DNA from: Ilumatobacteraceae bacterium
GTDB lineage: Bacteria; Actinomycetota; Acidimicrobiia; Acidimicrobiales; Iamiaceae
Length of the DNA stretch: 64,000 nucleotides
NCBI GenBank assembly: GCA_025463265.1
Contig: JAOBWH010000123.1
Span: forward strand, 17,970 to 81,969
Reading direction: 5' to 3'
Shown here: piece by piece, positions 1 to 11,300 of the stretch
Position numbering within the stretch: position 1 is the stretch's first letter
Layout of the letters: every line of letters starts with the position of its first letter
The notes under the pieces: model-generated
Told to the model about the DNA's origin: nothing
Databases searched by the model: none
What the model saw: the letters and a program-made list of their open reading frames with translations, nothing else
Made by a program: the position numbers and the translations under genes

Positions 1-55
1 GATGTCCCCCTCGCGGGTGAGAGACCGTCCCAGGGGGCCATCGGGGATCCGCCGG

Positions 56-61
56 TAGCCT
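56..61 (+). promoter_or_regulatory. Predicted -10 box TAGCCT, 7 nt before a GTG mini-ORF upstream of yqgE
   Basis: TANNNT hexamer with exactly 7 nt to GTG at 69; same geometry as several other genes in the window. Confidence 0.45.
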
Positions 62-68
62 CGATCCC

Positions 69-107
69 GTGACCGCGCACCGGACGAGACCCGCTGGTGG
101 CCCGTGA
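69..107 (+). CDS. Putative leaderless 12-codon upstream ORF (VTAHRTRPAGGP*)
   Basis: GTG 7 nt after the -10-like TAGCCT; stop TGA (105-107) overlaps the yqgE GTG start (104-106) as GTGA. Confidence 0.4.
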   Translation: MTAHRTRPAGGP

Positions 108-646
108 GCCACGCAGGCCGCCTCCTGGTGGCCACCCCGCTCATCGCCGACCCTTCGTTCGAGCGGACGGTGGTCCTGCTGCTCGCCCACGGCCCCGACG
201 GCGCGTTCGGCATCGTGTTGAACCGGCCCAGCGACACCCCGGTCGACGAGGTCGCGCCGGCCTGGTCAGACCGGGCGGCGGCGCCCGGGGTGGTGTTCGT
301 CGGCGGACCGGTGGGCCGCGACTCGCTGATCGCCCTGGGCCGCTCTCCGCTCGTGGGCGCCCACACCGATGCCCGGATCGTGGGCGACTGCGCCGCGGTC
401 GACCTCGATGCGCCCCCGGAGGGCGGGCCCCCGTGGGCGGGCGTGCGGATCTTCGCCGGCTCGGCCGGCTGGGCGCCCCGCCAGCTGGAGGACGAGCTGG
501 CCGAAGGCGCGTGGTGGGCGGTCGACGCCGACGCCGCCGACGTCGTCACCAGCGACCCCTCGGGCCAGTGGCCGGCCGTCCTCCGGCGCCAGCGCGGCGA
601 GGTCGCCTGGTTCGCCAACCACCCGGAGGACCCGAGCGAGAACTGA
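104..646 (+). CDS. yqgE: YqgE/AlgH family protein
   Basis: N-terminus GRLLVATPLIADPSFERTVVLLLAH and GIVLNRPS typical of YqgE/AlgH. Confidence 0.85.
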   Translation: MSHAGRLLVATPLIADPSFERTVVLLLAHGPDGAFGIVLNRPSDTPVDEVAPAWSDRAAAPGVVFVGGPVGRDSLIALGRSPLVGAHTDARIVGDCAAVDLDAPPEGGPPWAGVRIFAGSAGWAPRQLEDELAEGAWWAVDADAADVVTSDPSGQWPAVLRRQRGEVAWFANHPEDPSEN

Positions 647-689
647 CGGTCCGGTTGCGTCGGTGGGCCGCACGGGTAGCGTGCCGCCC

Positions 690-1079
690 ATGGCCACCAT
701 CTCCTTCGAAGGTGAGACCCACGGCGAGCTCGTGGTGAAGGTGCGGCGCTGGCTGGCGTCGGTGGAGGGTCAGGAGGAGGGGAGCCTCACGCCCCACGAG
801 GCCATCAACCAGGGTGCGGAGCTCACCAAGGAGGCGCTGCGCATCATCGCCGCGGCCGCCCCGGAGCCCGTCGCCCAGAGCGAGGTCGTCAAGGCCCTCA
901 CGAACGCCGGGTACAAGGCCACCGACATCACGAAGCAGGCGGTGGTCGACGGGCTCGACTCGGTCGAGGAGGTCACCGGCGGCAGCGTCGTGAAGCTCGC
1001 CCGGGACGCGTCGAAGACGGCGGTGTACCAGATGAACACCACGATGGCGCGAGCCATCTTGAAGTCCCTGCGACGCTGA
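690..1079 (+). CDS. Conserved hypothetical protein (129 aa), predicted leaderless
   Basis: ATG 7 nt after TAGCGT (677-682); coherent protein composition (MATISFEGETHGELVVKVRRWLASV...). Confidence 0.7.
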   Translation: MATISFEGETHGELVVKVRRWLASVEGQEEGSLTPHEAINQGAELTKEALRIIAAAAPEPVAQSEVVKALTNAGYKATDITKQAVVDGLDSVEEVTGGSVVKLARDASKTAVYQMNTTMARAILKSLRR

Positions 1080-1132
1080 GCCCCAGGCGTCAGCTGTTCC
1101 GCGGCTTCCCGCCGACGGCCTGCGCCCGGTAG

Positions 1133-2644
<1,512 letters not shown>

Positions 2645-2757
2645 CCCCCGGCCGGGCCGGCCCACCGCGGACGTGCTGGTAGCTTCGTGGGCCGGTTCCG
2701 GCGGATCGGCCCCCGGACCGTGGCGCCCCTCATGTGGGGCGGGAGAGCGGGTCCCCG

Positions 2758-3954
2758 GTGCGAGCACGAGCACGAGCAGCTGCGGTCATCGCAGCGATGG
2801 CGGTCACGGCGGGACTCCTGGCGACGGCGGCGCCCGCCGGCGCCGTGTCGGACGGCTACTGGGACTACCGGTCGCTGAGCGTCTCGGGCACCTACCAGCC
2901 GCTGGTCGGATCGTTCGGCGGTGACGGTGCCGACGACATCTTCTGGTACGCCCCCGGCACCACGGCGGACTCCCTGTGGCTCGGCCAGGCGGCGAGCCGC
3001 GGCGCCAGCGCGTTCACCCGCAAGCCGATGGCGGTCTCGGGCTCGTTCAAGCCCACGGTGGGCGACTTCGCCGGCAGCGACCTCGATGACATCTTCTGGT
3101 ACGCCCCCGGGGCCGGCAAGGACTACCTCTGGATCAACAAGGGCGACGGCACCTTCACATCGAAGGCGTACACCATGGGCGGGAACTTCACCCTCCACCG
3201 GATGCTGGACTACCGGGCCGACCACAAAGACGACCTCTTCGTCCACTGCGTGAACTGCAGCGCCACGAGCTACGAGTGGCACTTCTCCGATTCCGGGTCG
3301 GGGAACTACACGTCTCGTCAGATGGGCGGCATCGGCGGCAAGCGCCCCGTGATCGGCGACTGGAACGGCGACGGCATCGAGGACCTGTTCCTCCACGGAC
3401 CGGGGAACCAGAACCCCGATCTTCGCTGGTCGATGACCGATGACGGCACGTGGGAGCAGAAGGTGTACTCGATCTCGGGGACCTACGAGCCGGTCGTCGT
3501 GTACCAGGTGCCCAACGACGCCATCTTGTTCTGGGGCGGCGAGCGCGGGCCCGAGGCCTACTGGTGGAGCGACGGCACGAACTTCGCCAACAAGGCGGTT
3601 CGTTCCGTCACCGGCTCGGGCCGGGTCACCCCGTTCCCGCTCGGGGCGGCGGTCGTGTCGGGGCCCTACGTCTACGACGCCCTCTTCATCGGCACCGAGT
3701 CCGCCGGCGAGTTCTACGACCTCGCCCAGACCGGCCACGAGAAGGCCAACGAGGTCCCCATCATCGGCGACTTCAACGACGACGGTTGGTACGACATCGT
3801 CTGGTACAAGGCCGGACCGGGCACGGACGAGGTCTGGTACCTCGAGCCCCAGACTGCGGACCGCGCTGCGCTGCGGGGCCTCCAGGTGGGCCCCCGCCGC
3901 GACGCCGAGCCATCGGCTGAGGCAGCGACGCTCGACGGCACCTCCGCCCCCTGA
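2758..3954 (+). CDS. Secreted repeat protein, predicted seven-bladed FG-GAP/VCBS-like propeller (paralog A)
   Basis: Signal peptide (VRARARAAAVIAAMAVTAGLLATAAPAGA); about seven ~45-50 aa repeats with DDIFWYAPG-like and GDWNGDGIEDL-like Ca-loop motifs; GTG start after GGGAG. Confidence 0.8.
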   Translation: MRARARAAAVIAAMAVTAGLLATAAPAGAVSDGYWDYRSLSVSGTYQPLVGSFGGDGADDIFWYAPGTTADSLWLGQAASRGASAFTRKPMAVSGSFKPTVGDFAGSDLDDIFWYAPGAGKDYLWINKGDGTFTSKAYTMGGNFTLHRMLDYRADHKDDLFVHCVNCSATSYEWHFSDSGSGNYTSRQMGGIGGKRPVIGDWNGDGIEDLFLHGPGNQNPDLRWSMTDDGTWEQKVYSISGTYEPVVVYQVPNDAILFWGGERGPEAYWWSDGTNFANKAVRSVTGSGRVTPFPLGAAVVSGPYVYDALFIGTESAGEFYDLAQTGHEKANEVPIIGDFNDDGWYDIVWYKAGPGTDEVWYLEPQTADRAALRGLQVGPRRDAEPSAEAATLDGTSAP

Positions 3955-4118
3955 CCCGGGTTCGGCGACCAGGCCCGCACAGTCCTGCATCGAGTCCATG
4001 CTCGGAGCGTGACCGCGCCCACACGGGGTGTGGTGTCCACTGCTAGGTTGCGCCCGGGCTTCCGGCGGATCCGCCGCCGCCCTCGGCGCTCCGCTCGGCG
4101 GGGAGAGAGCAGAAGAAC

Positions 4119-5273
4119 GTGAAGACACGAGTTGCGGCCGTCCTGTTGGCGGCAGCGGCACTGGCGGGCCTGCTGGCCTCACCTGCCGCCCACGCGGAGA
4201 CCGATCAGATGTGGGACTACCGCGCCATGACGGTCAGCGGGTCGTTCATCCCGCTCACCGGTCAGTTCGGCGGCGATGCCGCCACCGACATCCTCTGGTA
4301 CGCGCCCGGGACCGGCGCCGACTCGCTGTGGATCGGCAACAAGGCGAAGCGCGGTTCGGCCGCGTTCACCCGGGTCCCGCTCACCATCAACAAGACCTAC
4401 ACGCCGATCGTCGGCGACTTCTACGGCGACGACTACGACGACATCATCTGGTACGCCCCGGGCACCGCGCCGGACTCGGCGTGGGTCTCCGACGATGTCC
4501 CCGGCTACTTCACGAACCGGTCCATCAAGATCAACGGCACGTTCAAGCCCACCGTCCTCCACGACTACAGCGCGATGGACCGCAAGGACGACATCGTCTG
4601 GTACGCCCCCGGGTCGGCCAAGGACTACGTGTGGCACATGAACGAGATCGGGGACGGCTCCTACACCACCGTGAACCTCTCGATCTCCGGCACGTTCCAG
4701 GTGGTGGCCGGGGACTGGAACGCCGATTACCTCGAGGACGTCGTGCTGTACGCCCCCGGCACCGCCAAGGACTACCGCTGGGCCAGCAAGGCCGACGGCT
4801 CCTTCGCCGCCTCGTCGCTCACCGTCAACGGCAACTTCCGACCGCTGACGATCTACCAGACCACGGGTGACGGCATCTTGTGGTGGGGCGACGGCACCGC
4901 CCCCGACGCCTACTGGGTGCGCCAGGGAGCCACGTTCCGGTCGATCTCGATCCCGCAGGTTCCGGTGCGCGGCGCGACCTACACCCTGGGCCTCCAGGGC
5001 GCAGCGGTCATCGTGCCCGACGACATCGACGGCTACTTCTACGGCGAGCAGTCCAAGGGCGACTGGTACGGCCTCACCATGGGCGGGCACGACATGACCA
5101 CCCAGCGAGCGATCGCCGGCGACTTCGACGACGACGACTGGACCGACGTCCTCTTCTACGGCAAGGGCGCCACGAAGGACGAGATCTGGTACACGAACGC
5201 TCCGGCCCAGGCCGACGGCGGAGCACCCACCCAGAAGCACGGCGAGAAGGCCACGCCGGTGGCCGTCCGCTGA
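4119..5273 (+). CDS. Secreted repeat protein, predicted seven-bladed FG-GAP/VCBS-like propeller (paralog B)
   Basis: Signal peptide MKTRVAAVLLAAAALAGLLASPAAHA; WDYRAMTVSGSFIPL..DILWYAPGTGADSLWIG parallels paralog A blade 1; repeated WYAPG. Confidence 0.8.
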   Translation: MKTRVAAVLLAAAALAGLLASPAAHAETDQMWDYRAMTVSGSFIPLTGQFGGDAATDILWYAPGTGADSLWIGNKAKRGSAAFTRVPLTINKTYTPIVGDFYGDDYDDIIWYAPGTAPDSAWVSDDVPGYFTNRSIKINGTFKPTVLHDYSAMDRKDDIVWYAPGSAKDYVWHMNEIGDGSYTTVNLSISGTFQVVAGDWNADYLEDVVLYAPGTAKDYRWASKADGSFAASSLTVNGNFRPLTIYQTTGDGILWWGDGTAPDAYWVRQGATFRSISIPQVPVRGATYTLGLQGAAVIVPDDIDGYFYGEQSKGDWYGLTMGGHDMTTQRAIAGDFDDDDWTDVLFYGKGATKDEIWYTNAPAQADGGAPTQKHGEKATPVAVR

Positions 5274-5295
5274 GGCGCTGACGCCCCATCTGAAC

Positions 5296-5325
5296 CCTGC
5301 GGCCGCCCTCCGGGGCGGCCGCAGG
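5296..5325. terminator. Strong hairpin, 13-bp stem with TCCG loop
   Basis: CCTGCGGCCGCCC-TCCG-GGGCGGCCGCAGG downstream of paralog B. Confidence 0.7.
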
Positions 5326-5412
5326 CGCGTCCGGAACCCGTCGCCGGCCAGGGTTCGGGGCCCCCGGGGCCGTTGCGTAGACTCCTACCTTTCCCCAACC
5401 GGGTTCGAGGAG

Positions 5413-6549
5413 ATGTCCGTGGCTGAAATCGAGATCGGCATGGGCAAGACCGGTCGTCGGGCCTACGGCCTCGACGACCTGGCGCTGGTCCCGTCGCGGC
5501 GCACCCGGGATCCCGAGGACATCGACCTGTCCTGGGAGATCGATGCCTTCACGTTCGACCTGCCGATCATGGCGTCGGCCATGGACAGCGTCGTCAGCCC
5601 GGCCAGCGCCGTCGCCATCGGGGAACTGGGCGGCGCGGGCGTGCTGGCCCTCGAGGGGCTGTGGACCCGCTACGACGACCCCGAGCAGGTGCTCGCCGAG
5701 ATCGCGGGCCTCACCGAGGCCGGCGTGGCCGACGACCGGGCCACGGCTCGCCTGCAGGAGCTCTACGCCGAGCCCATCAAGCCCGAGCTCATCCGGGACC
5801 GCATCAAGGAGATCCGCGGCGCCGGCGTCACGTCGTGCGCATCGATCACGCCCCAGCGGCTCCCGGCGCTCGCCGATGCCCTCCTCGCCGCCGAGCTCGA
5901 CCTGCTCGTCGTCCAGGGCTCTGTCGTGTCGGCCGAGCACGTCACCAAGGACGGCGACCCGCTCAACCTCAAGACGTTCGTCCGCCGCTTCGACATCCCC
6001 GTGATCGTCGGCGGCTGCGCCAGCTACCAGGCGGCCCGCCACCTGATGCGCACCGGCGCCGCCGGGATCCTCGTGGGGGTGGGCTCGGGCGCCACCTCCA
6101 CCACCCGCCGGGTCCTCGGTGTGGGTGCGGCCCAGGCCACCGCCATCGCCGACGCCCGCGCCGCCCGCATGCGCCACCTCGACGAGACCGGCGTCTACGT
6201 GCACCTCATCGCCGACGGTGGCATCCGCACCGGCGGCGACATCGCCAAGGCCGTCGCCTGCGGGGCCGATGCCGTGATGATCGGCGCACCGCTCGCCGCC
6301 GCCTCCGACGCACCGGGCCGCGGCTGGCACTGGGGGCTCAACGGCGGTCACGCCGATCTGCCCCGTGCCGAACGCGTCCCCGCTCCGCCGGTGGGCACGC
6401 TCGAAGAGGTGCTCGTCGGACCCGCCCACCGCAGCGACGGGAGCACGAACCTCGCCGGCGGCCTCCGCCGCTCGATGGCCTCGTGCGGCTACCGCACGCT
6501 CAAGGAGCTCCAGAAGGCTGAGCTCACGATCACCCCGGTGCACCCATGA
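5413..6549 (+). CDS. guaB3: GuaB3 family IMP dehydrogenase-like protein (no CBS domains)
   Basis: IMPDH-type barrel ([27 protein letters not shown]) without CBS pair; next to guaA; catalytic-loop Cys position is Ser. Confidence 0.9.
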   Translation: MSVAEIEIGMGKTGRRAYGLDDLALVPSRRTRDPEDIDLSWEIDAFTFDLPIMASAMDSVVSPASAVAIGELGGAGVLALEGLWTRYDDPEQVLAEIAGLTEAGVADDRATARLQELYAEPIKPELIRDRIKEIRGAGVTSCASITPQRLPALADALLAAELDLLVVQGSVVSAEHVTKDGDPLNLKTFVRRFDIPVIVGGCASYQAARHLMRTGAAGILVGVGSGATSTTRRVLGVGAAQATAIADARAARMRHLDETGVYVHLIADGGIRTGGDIAKAVACGADAVMIGAPLAAASDAPGRGWHWGLNGGHADLPRAERVPAPPVGTLEEVLVGPAHRSDGSTNLAGGLRRSMASCGYRTLKELQKAELTITPVHP

Positions 6550-8144
6550 CGAACCCGACCGACCCGACGAACCCGACCGATCCCATCGCCGCCCTGGCCG
6601 CCTCGGAGACGGGGCCCATCTTGGTGGTCGACTTCGGCGCCCAGTACGCCCAGCTCATCGCCCGGCGGGTCCGCGAGGCGCACGTGTACAGCGAGATCGT
6701 GCCCCACACGATCACCGCAGCCGAGGTGGCCGCCCGCAACCCGGCGGGCATCATCTTCTCCGGCGGACCCAAGTCGGTCCACGTCGAGGGCGCGCCGGTC
6801 ATCGACCCCGCGGTCTACGACCTCGGGACCCCCGTGCTGGGCATCTGCTACGGCGCCCAGCTCATCGCCCAGCAGCTCCCGGGCGGCGTCGTCGCCAACA
6901 CGGGCGTCGGCGAGTACGGGCGCACCGAGCTGACCGTGTCGGCCCCCGACGCCGTGGTGTTCGGCGGCGGCCAGCCGGCCACCCAGCAGGTCTGGATGAG
7001 CCACTTCGACTCGATCTCGACCCCGCCCGACGGGTTCTCCATCACGGCCTCCACCCCGGCCGCCCCCGTCGCCGCCATGGAAGATGTGGCCCGCAAGATC
7101 CACGCCGTCCAGTTCCACCCCGAGGTGGTGCACACCCCGCACGGCCAGGCGGTCCTCCAGCACTGGCTCTACGACGTGTGCGGCTGCCCGCCCTCCTGGG
7201 TGATGAGCTCGGTCATCGACACCCAGATCGACCTCATCCGCAAGCAGGTCGGCGACGCCAAGGTGATCTGCGCGCTGTCCGGCGGGGTCGACTCCGCCGT
7301 GGCGGCCGCCCTCGTGCACAAGGCCATCGGACCCCAGCTGACCTGCGTGTTCGTCGACACCGGGCTCATGCGCCTCGGCGAGGGCGAGCAGGTCGTCGAG
7401 ACGTTCCAGCGCCACCAGGGCATCGAGCTCATCCACGTCCGCGCTGCCGAGCGCTACTTCGAGAAGCTCGAAGGCATCACGGACCCCGAGGACAAGCGCA
7501 AGGCCATCGGCGAGCTGTTCATCCGCATCTTCGAGGATGTCTCCGGCGGCATCGAGGACGCCAAGTACCTCGTCCAGGGCACGCTCTACCCCGACGTCAT
7601 CGAGTCCGGCACCGCCAGCGCCGCCAAGATCAAGAGCCACCACAACGTGGGCGGCCTCCCGGAGGACATGCAGTTCGACCTGGTCGAGCCGCTCCGGGCC
7701 CTGTTCAAAGACGAGGTCCGGGCGGTGGGCAGCGAGCTGGGGCTCCCCGACGAGATCGTCTGGCGCCAGCCCTTTCCCGGACCGGGGCTGGGGGTGCGCA
7801 TCATCGGCGAGGTCACGCCGGACAAGGTGGCCATCCTCCAGCGGGCCGACGCCATCGTCCGCGAGGAGATCCGCTCGGCCGGCCTCGAGCGCGAGATCTG
7901 GCAGGCGTTCGCCGTGCTGCCTGACATCCGCTCGGTCGGGGTCATGGGCGACGAGCGCACCTACGGCTACCCGGCCATCATCCGAGCCGTCACGTCCGAG
8001 GACGCCATGACCGCCGACTGGGCCCGGCTCCCGTACGACCTGCTCGAGCGGATGTCCTCTCGCATCATCAACGAGGTCGACGGCATCAACCGCGTGGCGT
8101 ACGACGTGACCTCCAAACCCCCGGGCACCATCGAGTGGGAGTAG
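6546..8144 (+). CDS. guaA: GMP synthase (glutamine-hydrolysing)
   Basis: Class I amidotransferase ([27 protein letters not shown]), ATP pyrophosphatase ALSGGVDS, C-terminal [13 protein letters not shown] overlap with guaB3. Confidence 0.97.
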   Translation: MTNPTDPTNPTDPIAALAASETGPILVVDFGAQYAQLIARRVREAHVYSEIVPHTITAAEVAARNPAGIIFSGGPKSVHVEGAPVIDPAVYDLGTPVLGICYGAQLIAQQLPGGVVANTGVGEYGRTELTVSAPDAVVFGGGQPATQQVWMSHFDSISTPPDGFSITASTPAAPVAAMEDVARKIHAVQFHPEVVHTPHGQAVLQHWLYDVCGCPPSWVMSSVIDTQIDLIRKQVGDAKVICALSGGVDSAVAAALVHKAIGPQLTCVFVDTGLMRLGEGEQVVETFQRHQGIELIHVRAAERYFEKLEGITDPEDKRKAIGELFIRIFEDVSGGIEDAKYLVQGTLYPDVIESGTASAAKIKSHHNVGGLPEDMQFDLVEPLRALFKDEVRAVGSELGLPDEIVWRQPFPGPGLGVRIIGEVTPDKVAILQRADAIVREEIRSAGLEREIWQAFAVLPDIRSVGVMGDERTYGYPAIIRAVTSEDAMTADWARLPYDLLERMSSRIINEVDGINRVAYDVTSKPPGTIEWE

Positions 8145-8328
8145 CCGCCTGGCGCTGAGCCGGGGGCGGAGCGCAGGTCACGTCGCTCCACACGGCTCCG
8201 CCGCCCAGGGGTGTGGTCACGTCCGATGACCTGAGAACCCTGCAGTTCGGGACGGATCCGCCGATAGGAGATCCACCCAGGTGGGTGACCACAACGCGGC
8301 AAGGTGCCGTTACGGTGCGAAGGAACGT

Positions 8329-11300
8329 ATGGATCCGGACACGACGGCCGAGGGAGGGCGGGTCGGTGCCTCGGGCAGCGAGGCCACCAACCTCGGTGAC
8401 CGTCACGCCGATGACGTCGCCGCGCTCCACCGCGTCGCCAGCCTCCCGCCCGGTGATCCCGACGAGCGCCTGATCCAGCTGGTCGGCGCCGGCTGTCGCG
8501 CCTTGGGCGTGGGACGCGGGTTCGTGCTCCTGCGAGCGCCGGTCGGGCTCAGCGTGCGCATCGTGGCCGGACCGGACCCGGTGGGGCCCGCGGCCGGGGA
8601 CACCGTGTCGGACTGGCGCCTCGACGACGTCTTGTCCCGGCAGGCCACGGTGGCGACGCTCGGCGGCCCCGGGGCCAACCACGAGCAGGCCCCGCTGGGC
8701 GGCGGCTCGATGGTCGCCTGCCCGCTCTGGGTCACGGGCCGCGTCGCCGGCGCCATCGCGTTCACCGGCGCCACGGCCCGCGAGCCGTTCTCCTCGTGGC
8801 AGCTCGCGCTCGTGGACCTGGTGGCTGACGGCGTGTCGCGGGTCCTCGAGCACGAGGCCGACATCCGCGCCATGGTCCGGCTCGAGTCGCAGGCCCAGGC
8901 CATGATCGATCTGATGCCGGACCCCGTGGTCCGGCTCCGGCGCGACGGCCAGCAGTTGTCCGACGACGGCGGTCACGTGCTCGGCGTGTTCGACCCCACG
9001 GCTGGCGCCCGGCCCGCCGGAACGCCGGCGGACCCGGCCACCCTGCAGCTGGTGCAGCAGGCGGTCGCCGCCGCCCTCGACACCGGTCGTCTGCAGACCG
9101 ATGTCTACGCGGCCGGTCCCGGGCTCGACGCCCGCCGGGTCGAGGCCCGCTTCGTCCCCGGCGACGGCGACGTGGTCCTGTGCATCGTCCGCGACATCAC
9201 CGAGCGCCACCGAGCCGAGCTGGCTCTGGCCGAGCAGGTGGCCTTCGAGGCGCTCGTGGCCTCCATCTCCACCCGGCTGATCGGCTGCGCACCGCTGCTG
9301 CTCGACGATGCCATCGAGGTGGGGCTGGGAGAGATCGCTTCGTTCTTCGGAGCCGACACCGCGTTCATCGACGAGCTGGCCCCCGACGGGTCGACGCTGC
9401 GCGTCTCGCACCAGTGGTCGCGCCGGAGCACGGTCCCGACCCGGGTCCGCGGCCAGAAGGTCGACGTCAAGGGGTTCGGCTGGCTGACCGCCCGCTTCGA
9501 GCGGGCGGGGCACGTGTTCGTGCGCGGCCCGGGGACCATCCCCCGCGAAGCCACCGAGCAGGCCCTCGTCGACGCGGACGACAAGGGCGTGCTCTGGGTC
9601 CGCCTCGGCTACGGCGGCGAGCTCGTGGGCGTGCTCGGCCTCACCTGGCGCACCCACGAGCCGCCGCCGTCCGATGAGGTCCTCGGCCTGGTCCGGTTCG
9701 CGGCCGACGCCTTCCTCGGTGCGCTCCGACGCCGCAGCGTGGCCCTGCTCGCCGACGGCCAGGCCGAGGTGTTCGAGCTCATCGCCCGCGGCGCCCCGGT
9801 CGCCACGGCCATCATCGCCGCCCGGGCCCTGCTCGAACGGCACACCCTCGGCGCCAAGGTCGTCATCGCCACGGTCGAGGAGGAGGGACGCCTGTCGCTC
9901 GTGACCGAGTCCGACGAGCCCGACGAGGAGGCCCTGGCCGCCTGGTTCGCGGCACTCGAGCCCGGCCTCGGCAACCCGTTCGGCCAGGCCGTGATCACCG
10001 GCGAGCCGGTCATGGTGGCCAACGCGCTCGGGGACCCCCGCTACACCCACCCCGTGCTGCCCGATGACTCCTGGCGATCGGCGACCATCCTGCCGGTCCG
10101 CTCGCCTCGCAACGGCCGGACCCTGGCCCTCGTCGGCCTGCTGGCCGCCGAGCCCGGTGCGCCCATCGCCCGCCCTGCGGTGCGGGACTCGGTCCTGTCC
10201 CTGGTCACGGTGGCCGTGGAACGAGACATCGACGAGCGGCGTCTGGCGCACCAGGCCACCCACGACCCCCTCACCGGTGTCGGGAACCGGGCCGCCCTGC
10301 TCGACCGGTTGACCCTCGCCCTCGCCCGGGCCCGGCGGTCGGGCCGCAACGTCGCCGTGCTGTTCTGCGACCTCGACGGCTTCAAGTCGGTGAACGACCG
10401 CTTCGGCCACGACCGCGGCGACCGCCTCCTCGTCGAGGTGGCCGAGCGCATCGGACGCGCCGTGCGGCCGTCGGACACGGTCTGCCGGACCGGGGGCGAC
10501 GAGTTCGTGATCGTCTGCGAGGACCTCACCGACGCCGATCAGGCCCACACCATCGCCGCCCGCGTCCGGTCGGTGGTCGAGGGCAGCGCGGTCGACGTGG
10601 GCGAGCGCCACCTCCACGTGACGGTCAGCGTCGGCGTCGCCCTGGCCGACCTGCCCGCCGACGACCCCGACCGCCTGCTGCGCACCGCGGACCTGGCGAT
10701 GTACGCCCACAAGCAGGCCCGTGCCGCGGGCGAAGGTGGAGCCGAGGTCGTGGTCGCCGACCTCAGCGGCGACGGCGACGTCGCCTCGGACGCAGCCGGC
10801 GGGGCCGAGCCGCACCTCCGTGCGCCTGGCGCCCACCCCGTGGCGCAGCGCACGGACCCGTTCGGGATCGACCTGGCCGAGGCCATCGAAGGCGACCGTC
10901 TCCACCTCGTGCACCAGCCCCTCGTCGGCCGGGACGGCTCCTTGGCGGGCATCGAAGCCCTGGTGCGCTGGAACCACCCGGTCCTCGGTGCCGTCGGCCC
11001 GATCCGGATCCTGTCGGCTGCGGCCAACGACGACCTGGCCGGCCCCCTCGGGCGCTGGGTCCGCCGGGCGGCGCTGGCCGACCGCCGCCGCTGGCTGGGC
11101 CACCTCGGGCCGGCGGCGCCGGTGCCGGTCCACCTCAACCTGTCCGAGGCCGAGCTGGCGCTGCCCCACCTCACCGACGCCCTGCTGGGTGAGCTCGAGG
11201 AGGCCGGCGTCGGCCCCGACGCGGTCGTGCTCGAGATCCGCGAGCGGCACCTTGCCGACCCCGACCTGCGCGCCGTCGTGGCCACGCTGGCCCGAGCAGG

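Noticed and set aside
2921-5281. Recurring GGTACGCCCCCGG-like DNA segments as a possible CRISPR or mobile repeat array
   Set aside because: They are in-frame codons for the WYAPG protein repeat; spacing is irregular and intervening sequence is coding
5354-5383. Possible guaB3 promoter TTCGGG-18-TAGACT
   Set aside because: The -10 is plausible but the -35 match is poor and the geometry (29 nt to ATG) is not distinctive; not enough to call
8268-8290. CCACC-CA-GGTGG dyad near the GGDEF gene start
   Set aside because: Only 5-bp arms in a GC-rich region and overlapping an alternative GTG start; expected by chance
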